Below are positions 26,801-33,935 of a DNA stretch of 64,000 nt, one piece after another. The stretch is taken from NCBI GenBank assembly GCA_963808545.1, contig CAWEGB010000008.1, positions 434,001 through 498,000 of the forward strand, read 5' to 3'. The translations under genes were made by a program, and so were the position numbers. Position 1 is the first letter of the stretch; the number at the start of each line of letters is the position of its first letter. The stretch is from JACVRW01 sp963808545 (GTDB lineage Bacteria; Actinomycetota; Thermoleophilia; Solirubrobacterales; Thermoleophilaceae). The notes under the pieces were generated by a model. The model was not told where the DNA came from and ran no database searches. It saw nothing but the letters and a program-made list of their open reading frames with translations.

Positions 26801-27222
26801 GCAGCGTTTCGCTCCACCTCCTCGAGCGAGACATACGGCTCCTCGTCGAGCGTGTCCTGGCCGGGCCGGCGACCGTCGATCACCTGCGCCGTGGGATCGG
26901 ACCAGCCCTCGCGCGCCCAGCGCCGGGTGTGCCAGTGGGCGGCGGTGAGCAGCCGGCAGAGGTTGGTGTAGCCCTCGCGCGTCTCGCACAGGAGGGTCAG
27001 GTGCGAGCCGTCGTCGAGGGTGACCTCGGCTCCGGTGATGTGGCGGACCCCCAGCGGCTTGAGCGCCTGCGCCATCTCCATGGCGCCGTGCAACCCGTCG
27101 TGATCGGTGAGAGCGAGCGCGCCGTGACCCTGCTCGGCGGCGGCCCCGGCCAGCTCAACCGGGTGCGAGGCTCCGTCCAGGAACGAGTAGGCCGAGTGGC
27201 AGTGGAGCTCGACGTAGGGCAC
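23842..27222 (-). CDS. dnaE2: Error-prone DNA polymerase DnaE2
   Basis: A C-family polymerase (about 1126 aa) that performs SOS mutagenesis with ImuA'/ImuB in bacteria lacking Pol V. The N-terminal PHP domain starts PYVELHCHSAYSFLDGA and has LTDHDGLHGAM. The catalytic acids are in LPDIDLDFPRDIRD, followed by FPKAHSAAFGLLAYQSTWL, the helix-hairpin-helix region and an OB fold (VRVAGLVVARQRPATAKGVTFM). GTG at 27222 gives the usual 'MPYxELHCHS' start; a GTG two codons earlier is possible. A LexA box at 27222-27235 ends at the first base of this start codon. Confidence 0.94.
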   Translation of the reverse strand: MPYVELHCHSAYSFLDGASHPVELAGAAAEQGHGALALTDHDGLHGAMEMAQALKPLGVRHITGAEVTLDDGSHLTLLCETREGYTNLCRLLTAAHWHTRRWAREGWSDPTAQVIDGRRPGQDTLDEEPYVSLEEVERNAAGLVCLSGCAGDGAVASRLEAEDHPGAAAMARRLLGIFGRDRFRIELQRPYWRHDRRRNRLLSELGERLGVPPVATGNIHAHARERIPLQDAMVAVRLGATLDETEPRRRGNSSHVLSPPERMAQRFRDHPDAVEESGRLAERLRFDLTEDLGYRYPGSEDPDADRNLAELCRGVFEERYSGRRSREEAIGRLDEELRVIRHLGLSGFFLLHRDMLELARGVAAEVRGPESARRLMPPGRGRGSSVSSIVCYLTGLSHVDPIENELLLGRFLNEELTALPDIDLDFPRDIRDVLIPRVHDRYGRDRCALVAAFATFQVRSAVRDFAKALGLPPGEIERLARAVDPWKDRNDIEEEVPEHDNRGHRSPRWDALVKLARDAWGLPRHQSQHPGGMVISTQPLIDLCPVQPASMEGRQMVQWDKDSCGDAGFLKIDLLGLGMLSAVERCVDEIARVRNERIDLSRIPYDDREVYARIQEAETTGVFQIESRAQMQMLKRTRPENLDDLTVQVALVRPGPIVGGAVHPYIENRKALRADPSYEVPYLHPTLEPVLRDTLGTIVFQDQVLEVAMAFAGFSPGEAEGLRRAMSRKRSEAAIRAYEEKFIAGGTAHGASREVAERVWQQIVGFAGFGFPKAHSAAFGLLAYQSTWLRVHYHPEFLCALLNEQPMGFYPPDNLVHEAQRKRMEVLPPCVVRSDAKCVVEVLPTGLAVRLGLGYVSGVREQEVKAMAVERRDGGQWRSLGDLAGRSGASGETLGRLAWAGACDALVDGPEQGRRRRALWMLGVAVPGTPVEEGTQLALPLDAHEGPELRALSAWERMLADYGSTGVTLREHPLELMRPGLPDDLRTSDELERHENGRRVRVAGLVVARQRPATAKGVTFMLLEDELGTINLIVPPPVHDRFRLAVRTEPLVLATGRLERRDGTVNVLVDRIERLERPDLPRAKVTHIEPRRTWSSEAGDDVMRGGEEADLRAVVPAGHSFGRRGR

Positions 27223-27235
27223 GAACACATGTTCG
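27222..27235. promoter_or_regulatory. LexA (SOS) box of dnaE2
   Basis: CGAACACATGTTCG is a perfect palindrome that matches the Gram-positive/actinobacterial LexA consensus (CGAAC-N4-GTTCG). Its last base is the first base of the dnaE2 GTG, so repression would act right at the transcription and translation start. It is nearly identical to the box before imuB. Confidence 0.8.
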
Positions 27236-27377
27236 CATCCTGGGAGGATGGATAACTGGCCGGAAGGGGACCTGCCCGGCCCACTCCCTTCACTGCCAGC
27301 CGGACCACGCGGCGGCCCGCCGCGCACGTCCGCGCGGAGCGCGGCTCAGACCCCGGACGTGCGAACCGCCCGCCGCC

Positions 27378-27776
27378 TCAAGCGGATTGGGCCGCCTCCA
27401 GCGCCTCGGCTCTCGACGCGAACGAGCGCGCCCGCACCGCCCTGTCGCCCTCGAAGGTCCAGACGACCGCCAGCTCCTGGGTCACCGGCACACCGCTCTC
27501 GCCGCCACGGGCCGAGAGGCGCAGCACCACCAGCACATCGTCGCCCAGGTCGACGATCTCCAGCAGCTCCTGGTCGTAGTCGTCCCAGGTGTCCCGTGTA
27601 TCCGAGATCCACTCCTGGGTGCCCCTGAGGCCCTTGAAGACCCGGCCGTCCCACAGCGAGTGAAAGTCGAACTGCGGGTCTAGGCGCTCCCGCGACAGCG
27701 CCCTGAAGGTCTCCATGTCGCCCCTGCTGAGGGCCTCATAGCCCTCGCGCAGGAACTCGACGTTCTCCTGGGACAT
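27378..27776 (-). CDS. SnoaL/NTF2-like protein
   Basis: A 132-aa NTF2-fold protein, a paralogue of the 17006-17425 gene: it starts MSQENVEFLREGYEALSRGD and keeps the same helix-strand pattern (FDFHSLWDGRVFKGLRGTQE, WTFEGDRAVRARSFASRAEA). Function is unknown. It lies 21 bp downstream of the diguanylate cyclase gene on the same strand and 142 bp before the dnaE2 LexA box. Confidence 0.75.
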   Translation of the reverse strand: MSQENVEFLREGYEALSRGDMETFRALSRERLDPQFDFHSLWDGRVFKGLRGTQEWISDTRDTWDDYDQELLEIVDLGDDVLVVLRLSARGGESGVPVTQELAVVWTFEGDRAVRARSFASRAEALEAAQSA

Positions 27777-27797
27777 GGCCCTCAGGCTACGGCGTGG

Positions 27798-29408
27798 TCA
27801 GGCCACCGACCGGCGCCGCTTGGCCCGGTACAGGAGCTGGTCGGCTCGCGACACCAGCTCCTCCGGCTGCTCGCCCGGCTCGTGGACGGCGATCCCGAAG
27901 CTGGCCTCGACCTCCTGCCCCGTGCTTCGCTTCACCGCCAGCGCGGCCTGCAGCCGCTGTGATACGCGTTCGGCATCAAGCCGGGTGGCACCGCTCAGGA
28001 CCACGGCGAACTCGTCGCCGCCGAGGCGATAGGCGTCGTCGCTTCGCCGCAGCCCCGTGCGCAGCGCGTCGCTGAGGGCCTTCAGCGCGCGGTCGCCCGC
28101 CTCGTGGCCGTGCTGGTCGTTGACCCGTTTCAGGTTGTCCATGTCGCACAGGATCAGGGCGAGCTGGGCGTCCGAGCGGCTGACCTCGCGGCCGAGCCGG
28201 GCCATGAAGGCACGCCGGTTGGGCAGTCCGGTGAGCGGGTCGTGGGTGGCCTCGTGGCGCAGCCGCACCGCCCGGTCGGCGGTCTGGAGCGCGGCGACGG
28301 CCTGGTTGGCGAACAGGCGAAGGGCCTGGAGCCGGGCCTGACTGGGCAGCAGCCGGTCACGCGGATCGTCGACCCAGATCAGGCCGAGCCGGGTGCCCTC
28401 CGGCTCCTCCAGGGGCACGAGCAACCAGTGGCGAGCCCAGGCGTGGGGGCCGCTGCCGTTCATCTCCGAGCGGTAGTGGACGCGGTCCGGGCCCAGGCGC
28501 TCCTCGGCCACGGCAACCGGTATCAGGTAGCAGCCGGCCACCTCGAACTCCTCGGTGAAGAGTGGCTCGACCGCCTCGAGCGGGAGCCCGTGGTTGATGG
28601 CCTCGGAGTCGAGCGGCCAGCCGCTGGCGGCCACCGGCACGAGCGGCGCGCCCTCCTCCTCGGCGAGCTCGATGGCCACCTTGTCGAAGCCCAGCGCCTG
28701 CTGGATGCCGTCGCAGACGGCCTGGAGCACCTCGTCCGTCTCCCTGGCCTCGGCCAGCCGCGCCGACACGGCCAGCAGGCCCTCGAGCATGCGCTGGTGC
28801 TGCACGGTTTCGGCGGTCTCCTGCGCGATCCGCAGCGCCACGGCCGCCTGGCGGGCGATGGCCACGAGCGCGTCCAGCTCTCCGTCGCCGGGGCGCCGCC
28901 CCGTCTGCGGCTCGTCCACCGAGATGACCCCGATCAGTCCGCCGTCGGTGTCGTGCAGCGGCACGAAGAGTGCGTCCTCGGCGGTCCACGCGTTGGGCTC
29001 GTCGCTGGGGGCGATGTCCGGCACGAAGGTGTCGACCCCCAGCTCGTCCCAGTCGAACTCCTCCCCCGGGATGAAGTACGCGCCGCGGCGCTCGAAGCGC
29101 TCGGCCAGCAGCGGATACCAGGTGTCCGCGGGCGAGGCCCTGCCCACCAGGGCCTTGACGGAATCCTCGGAACCGACGGCCGAGGCGGTGAGCATGTCGT
29201 CGTAGGCCGGCCGGTAGACGTTGACCACCACCGCGTTGTAGCCGAGCAGGTCCGCGATGGTGCGGCAGACGTCCTCGAGCACCCGGTGGAGATCGGCGTC
29301 GCCGCGCACGGTGGAGGTGCGTTCGAACATGGCCCCCAGGCGAGCGAGGGTGGTGAGCCTGCCGGCCCTCATCAGAAGGAGTATCGACCGCGCCAGGCCT
29401 CGGCTCAA
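27798..29408 (-). CDS. GAF-GAF-GGDEF diguanylate cyclase
   Basis: A cytosolic 536-aa enzyme that would make cyclic di-GMP from two GTP. Residues about 25-195 and 205-370 are two GAF sensor domains. The GGDEF domain starts at DPLTGLPNRRAFMARL, has LALILCDMDNLKRVND and the active-site RLGGDEFAVVL. An RxxD (RRSD) five residues before GGDEF is an intact inhibitory I-site, so product feedback is expected. The TTG at 29408 is preceded by GGAAGGTGG, a good ribosome site, and was preferred to the ATG at 29372. It lies between the imuB pair and dnaE2. Confidence 0.87.
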   Translation of the reverse strand: MSRGLARSILLLMRAGRLTTLARLGAMFERTSTVRGDADLHRVLEDVCRTIADLLGYNAVVVNVYRPAYDDMLTASAVGSEDSVKALVGRASPADTWYPLLAERFERRGAYFIPGEEFDWDELGVDTFVPDIAPSDEPNAWTAEDALFVPLHDTDGGLIGVISVDEPQTGRRPGDGELDALVAIARQAAVALRIAQETAETVQHQRMLEGLLAVSARLAEARETDEVLQAVCDGIQQALGFDKVAIELAEEEGAPLVPVAASGWPLDSEAINHGLPLEAVEPLFTEEFEVAGCYLIPVAVAEERLGPDRVHYRSEMNGSGPHAWARHWLLVPLEEPEGTRLGLIWVDDPRDRLLPSQARLQALRLFANQAVAALQTADRAVRLRHEATHDPLTGLPNRRAFMARLGREVSRSDAQLALILCDMDNLKRVNDQHGHEAGDRALKALSDALRTGLRRSDDAYRLGGDEFAVVLSGATRLDAERVSQRLQAALAVKRSTGQEVEASFGIAVHEPGEQPEELVSRADQLLYRAKRRRSVA

Positions 29409-29429
29409 CCCCCACCTTCCGAACCGCGG

Positions 29430-29681
29430 CTAGGAGCGCTGCAGGAACCAGCCTCCGCCGACGAGATCGCGGAAGACGACGACGTTGCGCCCGTCAGCCA
29501 TCACCACCTCGAAATAGCGACGCCGCAGCGGTCGCGCCGTCCACCAGCGGTCCTCCACGACCCATTCCTCGCGCACCGTGTCGACCTCGCCGCCGGCCAC
29601 CACGCGCGGCAGGCCTCCATCGCCGGGAAGGACGGAGGTCGGCTTGGGAGAGCCGAGACGGCGCGAAGAGCCGGGCGTCAC
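29430..29681 (-). CDS. DUF6504-type small protein coupled to ImuB
   Basis: An 83-aa protein. Its conserved part is the last 55 residues (VREEWVVEDRWWTARPLRRR, YFEVVMADGRNVVVFRDLVG, GGWFLQRS), which I recognise as the small domain, DUF6504, found next to or fused to actinobacterial Y-family polymerases. The first 28 residues are low-complexity. It starts with GTG overlapping the imuB TGA (GTGA), so it is translated with ImuB. A role as an ImuB accessory factor is inference. Confidence 0.65.
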   Translation of the reverse strand: MTPGSSRRLGSPKPTSVLPGDGGLPRVVAGGEVDTVREEWVVEDRWWTARPLRRRYFEVVMADGRNVVVFRDLVGGGWFLQRS

Positions 29682-30883
29682 CGGGGCGACTGGTCCGGAA
29701 AGGGCGCCAGCACCGCGCGGCGCTCGGGGATGCGCGAGTCCGGATCCACGTCGAGCACGCGCAGGGCGGCGTCCGCCCCGGCGGCCTGGCGGGCCTGGCG
29801 AACCGCCTCCCCCAGCCGGCCGCGGCGGATGGCGGCGGCCTCGTCGAGCAGGCGTCCCTGATCGTGTGCCGGAGGGCCGAAGGCCTCCACCTCGAGCCCC
29901 AGCGACTCGGAGGGGGCGGGCAGCTCCGCCAGCTTGGGGGCCAGGGCGAGCCGGATGCGGGCCGGGTCGGCGCTGGCGTGACGCAGCGTGACCGAGATGC
30001 GCCAGGTGCCACCGGCCACGAAGCGGGCCGACATCGCCAGCGCCCTCAGCGAGCGCCCGCGCCGTTCGCGCCGCGCGAGCACTCGGGCGACGAGCAGCTC
30101 GAGCGCCCGTTCGAGCTGCTGGCCCGACACCGCCTCGGGCAGGTCGAGACGCTCGCGGACCGGCTCGGGCGGGCGTCGCGGCTCGAGGGGAAGGTCGCGC
30201 CCGCGGGCCAGGTCCAGGGCCAGCAGCCCCGGGTGGCCGAAGCGCTCGGCCATAGCCTGCGAGGGCAGGTCCGCGACCTCGCCGAGCGTGCGGATGCCGA
30301 GCTGCTCGAGCACCTCGGGAAGCGCCTGGAGCTCCGGCCGCGTGCGCAGCAGGCCGACGGGAAGGGGCGCGAGGAACTCCCTCATCGCGGTCTCTTCGAC
30401 CACGTGGGCCCGGCGACCGGGCCGCGGCCGGACCTGTAGCGCCGCCGCGTGGGCGGTGAAGCGGCTGGGCGCCGCCCCGAAGCGGGCTCCCGCGCCCAGC
30501 GCCCGGCGGGCGGCCGTGAGGACGCCGGCCAGGTCGCCGCCGTGAAGGCCCTGGATGGCGCCGGCGCCGAAGAAGGCAGCCCCGGCGCGGTCGGACTCCA
30601 CCTCGGCCCCCAGCCCCTCGAGCCGGTCGAGCACCGTGTTCCAGAGCGTGCGCACGCCCTCGGGATCGGGCGGCACCAGGCGCAGGGCAGGGCAGCGCGA
30701 CATCGCCTCACCCAGCCGCATCCCTCGCACCACCCCGAACGCCTCGGCCGCCGCCGAGGCCTCTCCCACCATCTGCTCGCGCCCCGCCTCGGGGGCCAGT
30801 GCGGCCGGCTCCGAGAGCAGTGCGCGGCGGTCGCCGAGCGCCGCGAGCAACTCGAAGCGGGGGTACAGGGCGCAGACGATCAT
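29678..30883 (-). CDS. imuB: ImuB-like inactive Y-family polymerase
   Basis: A 401-aa Y-family polymerase homologue acting as the hub of the DnaE2 mutasome. The fold parts are present: palm (IVCALYPRFELLAALGDRRA), SRCPALRLVPPD, the helix-hairpin-helix (LEQLGIRTLGEVADLPSQAMAERFG) and the little-finger region. The catalytic acids are missing: no Asp in the first strand (CALYPRF instead of hhDxDxF) and no SxDE motif (VESDRAGAAFFGAG instead). That is diagnostic of ImuB. The ATG is at 30883; an in-frame ATG 18 bases upstream lies inside the LexA box. It is coupled to the DUF6504 gene. Confidence 0.85.
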   Translation of the reverse strand: MIVCALYPRFELLAALGDRRALLSEPAALAPEAGREQMVGEASAAAEAFGVVRGMRLGEAMSRCPALRLVPPDPEGVRTLWNTVLDRLEGLGAEVESDRAGAAFFGAGAIQGLHGGDLAGVLTAARRALGAGARFGAAPSRFTAHAAALQVRPRPGRRAHVVEETAMREFLAPLPVGLLRTRPELQALPEVLEQLGIRTLGEVADLPSQAMAERFGHPGLLALDLARGRDLPLEPRRPPEPVRERLDLPEAVSGQQLERALELLVARVLARRERRGRSLRALAMSARFVAGGTWRISVTLRHASADPARIRLALAPKLAELPAPSESLGLEVEAFGPPAHDQGRLLDEAAAIRRGRLGEAVRQARQAAGADAALRVLDVDPDSRIPERRAVLAPFPDQSPR

Positions 30884-30884
30884 A

Positions 30885-30898
30885 CGAACGCATGTTCG
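30885..30898. promoter_or_regulatory. LexA (SOS) box of imuB
   Basis: CGAACGCATGTTCG matches the LexA consensus CGAAC-N4-GTTCG and lies one base before the imuB ATG. Read on the coding strand, GATGCGAACATGYGTTCGT is shared by this box and the dnaE2 box over 19 bases, so both are probably one regulon. Confidence 0.8.
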
Positions 30899-31002
30899 CA
30901 TCAGTGACGGCGGCCTGCAACCCGTCTCCCGGGTTTCGTCGAATTTGGCGCCGGGTAGCGTCCGCCTGTCCTTCACTGAACCTTGGGAGGGGAAGAAGAG
31001 AC

Positions 31003-33165
31003 ATGCGCATCCACCGCGCCGCCTGGCTGCTGTCTGCCCTGCTGCTGTCCACCATGCTCGCCGCGGGACCGTCCGCAGCTGCTCCGTCGAAGGCGCCCGG
31101 AGCGCCCGGCAAGGCCTCCGACTGGGCGCCGGGCGACAAGGACGGCTTCGGCACGTCGCGCAGCCGCGCCAGCAAGGTCTGGTACACGATCAACAGCGGT
31201 GTCCTCACCGAGGTCTTCTTCCCGCGGATCGACACGCCGGCCAGCCGCGACACGCAGCTCGTGGTCACCGACGGCGAGACCTTCGCCGACCGTGAGGACG
31301 AGGACACGGACTCTCAGGTCGAGCTGATCAGCCGGCGCAGCCCCGTCTACCGGCAGGTCAACACGGCCAAGTCCGGCAACTACCGGATCACCAAGACCTA
31401 CGTGACCGATCCCGGCCGCAACGCGGTGCTGGTGGACATCCGCTTCGAGTCGCTCACCGGGACCCCCTACGACGTCTACGTGCTGCACGACGCCGCCCTG
31501 GGCCTGAACGCGAACGACGACAAGGGCCGCAGCGGCGGTGGCGCCCTGCTGGCCACCGACGACGACCTGAGCAGCGCGGTGCTGGCCTCGTCGGGCTTCA
31601 CGGCCAGCTCGAGCGGCTACCTCAACCGCAGCGACCCCTGGAAGGACCTTCAGGACGACTACACGCTCGACTGGGACTACACCGCCCCCGACCGCGGCAA
31701 CGTCGTGCAGGCGGGCAAGACCAACCTCACCGGACTGTCCGGCGGTCAGAGGCTCGAGCTCTCACTGGGATTCGGCCGGCGGGAGGGCGCGGCGCTTCGG
31801 GCGGCAGAGGCCGCCCTTGGCCGCGGCTTCGCGGGCGCGCGCCAGCAGTACTCGTCCGGGTGGCGCAACTACCTGGCCTCGCTCGACCGCGTGCCGCAGA
31901 GCGCGTCCGGCGCGAGGTCGAGCTACCTCGCCTCGGTGATGCTGCTCGCCGCCCACGAGGACAAGACCTACCGCGGCGGCTTCGTGGCCGCTCCGGGCCG
32001 CCCGTGGGCCTGGGCCAACGAGCTCCAGGACCTTCCGGTGTACATCGCCGTGTGGTCGCGAGACCTGTACGAGATCGCCACCGGGCTGCTCGCGGCGGGC
32101 GACACCGCCGCGGCGCGGCGCTCGCTCAACTACCTGTGGGAGGTCCAGCAGCGCCCCGACGGATCGTTCCCGCAGAACGCGCGGCTGGACGGTGAGCCGG
32201 TGTTCGACGGCCTCCAGCTCGACGAGGTGGCCTTCCCGATCGTGCTGGCCTGGCAGCTCGGACGGACCGGTCCGCGCGACTGGGACAACGTGCGCCGCTC
32301 GGCCGACTTCCTCGTGGCCAACGGGCCCCGCACCGACCAGGAGCGCTGGGAGAACATCGGCGGCTATTCGCCGGCCACGATCGCCGCGGAGATCGCCGGT
32401 CTGGTCACCGCCGCCGACATCGCCCGCAAGAACGGCGCCGCGGCCCGTGCCGACCGCTACGAGGCGGTGGCCGACGAGTGGCAGGCGAACCTCGAGACCT
32501 GGACGCTCACGCGCAACGGGCCGCTGTCGGCGGAGCCGTACTACCTGCGGATCACCGACAACGGCGACGCCAACTCCGGTGCCCAGATCCAGATCGCCGA
32601 CGGCGGACCGCTGATCGACCAGCGCCAGGTGGTGGATCCGAGCTTCCTCGAGATCGTCCGCCTGGGCGTCAAGTCGGCCGACGACCCGAACGTCGCCTCG
32701 ACCCTGAGGGTGATCGATCGCGAGCTCCGCTACGACACCGAGAACGGCCCCTTCTGGCACCGCTCGAGCTTCGACGGCTACGGCGAGAAGCGCGACGGAA
32801 GCCAGTGGGCGCCGGTCGATCCCGGCTCGGGCGAGACCATCGGGCGAGGCTGGCCGCTGCTCACGGGCGAGCGGGGCGAGTACGCGCTCGCCGCCGGCGA
32901 GGACGCGCAGGCGTACCTCGACACGATGAACAACGTGGCCGCAGACTCGGGCGGCCAGGTGATCGCCGAGCAGGTGTGGGATCTCCAGCCGCCGGCAGGC
33001 ACGGGCCCGGAGTTCGTGCCTGGCGAGAACACGTTCTCGGCGACGCCGCTCGCGTGGTCGCACGCCCAGCTGATCCGGCTGGCGCGGTCGATTGACGCCG
33101 GTGCGCCCGTGGAGACGCCGCAGATCGTGGCCTGCCGCTACGAGACGACGCTGTGCGAGGAGTGA
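31003..33165 (+). CDS. Secreted GH15 glucodextranase/glucoamylase
   Basis: A 720-aa exported exo-hydrolase releasing glucose from alpha-glucans or dextran. It has a clear signal peptide (MRIHRAAWLLSALLLSTMLA) cut near AAGPSAAA. Residues about 40-290 are the glucodextranase N-terminal beta-sandwich domain (GDKDGFGTSRSRASKVWYTI), and residues 300-700 the (alpha/alpha)6 barrel. VYIAVWSRDLYEIATG, LQLDEVAFPIVLAW (probable acid Glu) and VIAEQVWDLQPP (probable base Glu) mark the active site. The ATG at 31003 follows GGGAGGGGAAGAAG. It stands alone, divergent from imuB. Confidence 0.88.
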   Translation: MRIHRAAWLLSALLLSTMLAAGPSAAAPSKAPGAPGKASDWAPGDKDGFGTSRSRASKVWYTINSGVLTEVFFPRIDTPASRDTQLVVTDGETFADREDEDTDSQVELISRRSPVYRQVNTAKSGNYRITKTYVTDPGRNAVLVDIRFESLTGTPYDVYVLHDAALGLNANDDKGRSGGGALLATDDDLSSAVLASSGFTASSSGYLNRSDPWKDLQDDYTLDWDYTAPDRGNVVQAGKTNLTGLSGGQRLELSLGFGRREGAALRAAEAALGRGFAGARQQYSSGWRNYLASLDRVPQSASGARSSYLASVMLLAAHEDKTYRGGFVAAPGRPWAWANELQDLPVYIAVWSRDLYEIATGLLAAGDTAAARRSLNYLWEVQQRPDGSFPQNARLDGEPVFDGLQLDEVAFPIVLAWQLGRTGPRDWDNVRRSADFLVANGPRTDQERWENIGGYSPATIAAEIAGLVTAADIARKNGAAARADRYEAVADEWQANLETWTLTRNGPLSAEPYYLRITDNGDANSGAQIQIADGGPLIDQRQVVDPSFLEIVRLGVKSADDPNVASTLRVIDRELRYDTENGPFWHRSSFDGYGEKRDGSQWAPVDPGSGETIGRGWPLLTGERGEYALAAGEDAQAYLDTMNNVAADSGGQVIAEQVWDLQPPAGTGPEFVPGENTFSATPLAWSHAQLIRLARSIDAGAPVETPQIVACRYETTLCEE

Positions 33166-33172
33166 CCCCGGG

Positions 33173-33913
33173 CTAGGCGCCGACCAGGCCGGCCACCAGG
33201 CTGGCCGTGCCGGTGGCGATCACGAGCACGAGCGCGAGCGCGAAGAAGCGCTCGTGCTCGAGCTGCCGGAAGGCATACGCGCCGGCCAGGTAGCCCGCCA
33301 CCACCAGGCCGAGCAGCAGCGGGAGCTCGCCGAGCTCGAGCTTCGACTCGCCCTCGGCCACGAGCAGCACCGCCCCGCCGGCGATGCTGAGCGCCAGGAA
33401 GCAGGCGGCGAGGGTGGTGCGAAACTCCGCCGGGCGCACCCCGCGGTCCTCGAGCCAGAGCACGAGCGGCGGGCCGCTGACGCTCAGCGAGGTGGTGAGC
33501 AGGCCCGTGGCGAACCCGGCGCCGAGCGTCTCCCCGCGGCGGGGCCGGCGCGGCGGCGCCTCGCGCGAGCGCGTGTAGAGCTGACGCGCCGCCACCGCGA
33601 TCACCGCCACCCCCACTCCCACCTGCAGCGCTCGCTTGGGCAGGAGGTCGAGCACCGCGATGCCCGCGGCCAGGCCCGGCAACGCCGCCGCCAGCAGCGG
33701 CCCCAGCGCGGGCCAGTCCACGTGACGCGGCAGACCGCCCTCGAAGAGCATCAGCGCGTTCAGCACAAGCGACAGGACCAGCATGGTCCACACGGCCTCC
33801 AGCGGATCGAGCACGGCAAAGGCGACCGGTGAGACGACGAGCGCGAACCCGAAGCCGGTGGCCGAGCCGACGAGCGCGCCGGCGAAGGCGGCCACGGCCA
33901 GGAGCGCTGTCAC
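33173..33913 (-). CDS. TauE/SafE family membrane permease
   Basis: A 246-aa permease of the sulfite/sulfoacetate exporter TauE/SafE family, with about eight hydrophobic segments. ALLAVAAFAGALVGSATGFGFAL and a second related half (LGAGFATGLLTTSLSVSGPPLV) give the two-repeat pattern with conserved Gly-Pro turns. The transported anion cannot be named. GTG start; the gene follows the M24 peptidase by 22 bp and may be co-transcribed with the shikimate operon. It converges with the GH15 gene. Confidence 0.8.
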   Translation of the reverse strand: MTALLAVAAFAGALVGSATGFGFALVVSPVAFAVLDPLEAVWTMLVLSLVLNALMLFEGGLPRHVDWPALGPLLAAALPGLAAGIAVLDLLPKRALQVGVGVAVIAVAARQLYTRSREAPPRRPRRGETLGAGFATGLLTTSLSVSGPPLVLWLEDRGVRPAEFRTTLAACFLALSIAGGAVLLVAEGESKLELGELPLLLGLVVAGYLAGAYAFRQLEHERFFALALVLVIATGTASLVAGLVGA

Positions 33914-33935
33914 GGCGAGCCGGCCGCGAGCGCGC

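Noticed and set aside
30799..31002. Upstream extension of the GH15 gene
   Set aside because: It crosses the imuB start and LexA box; the signal peptide with ribosome site at 31003 is a better start.
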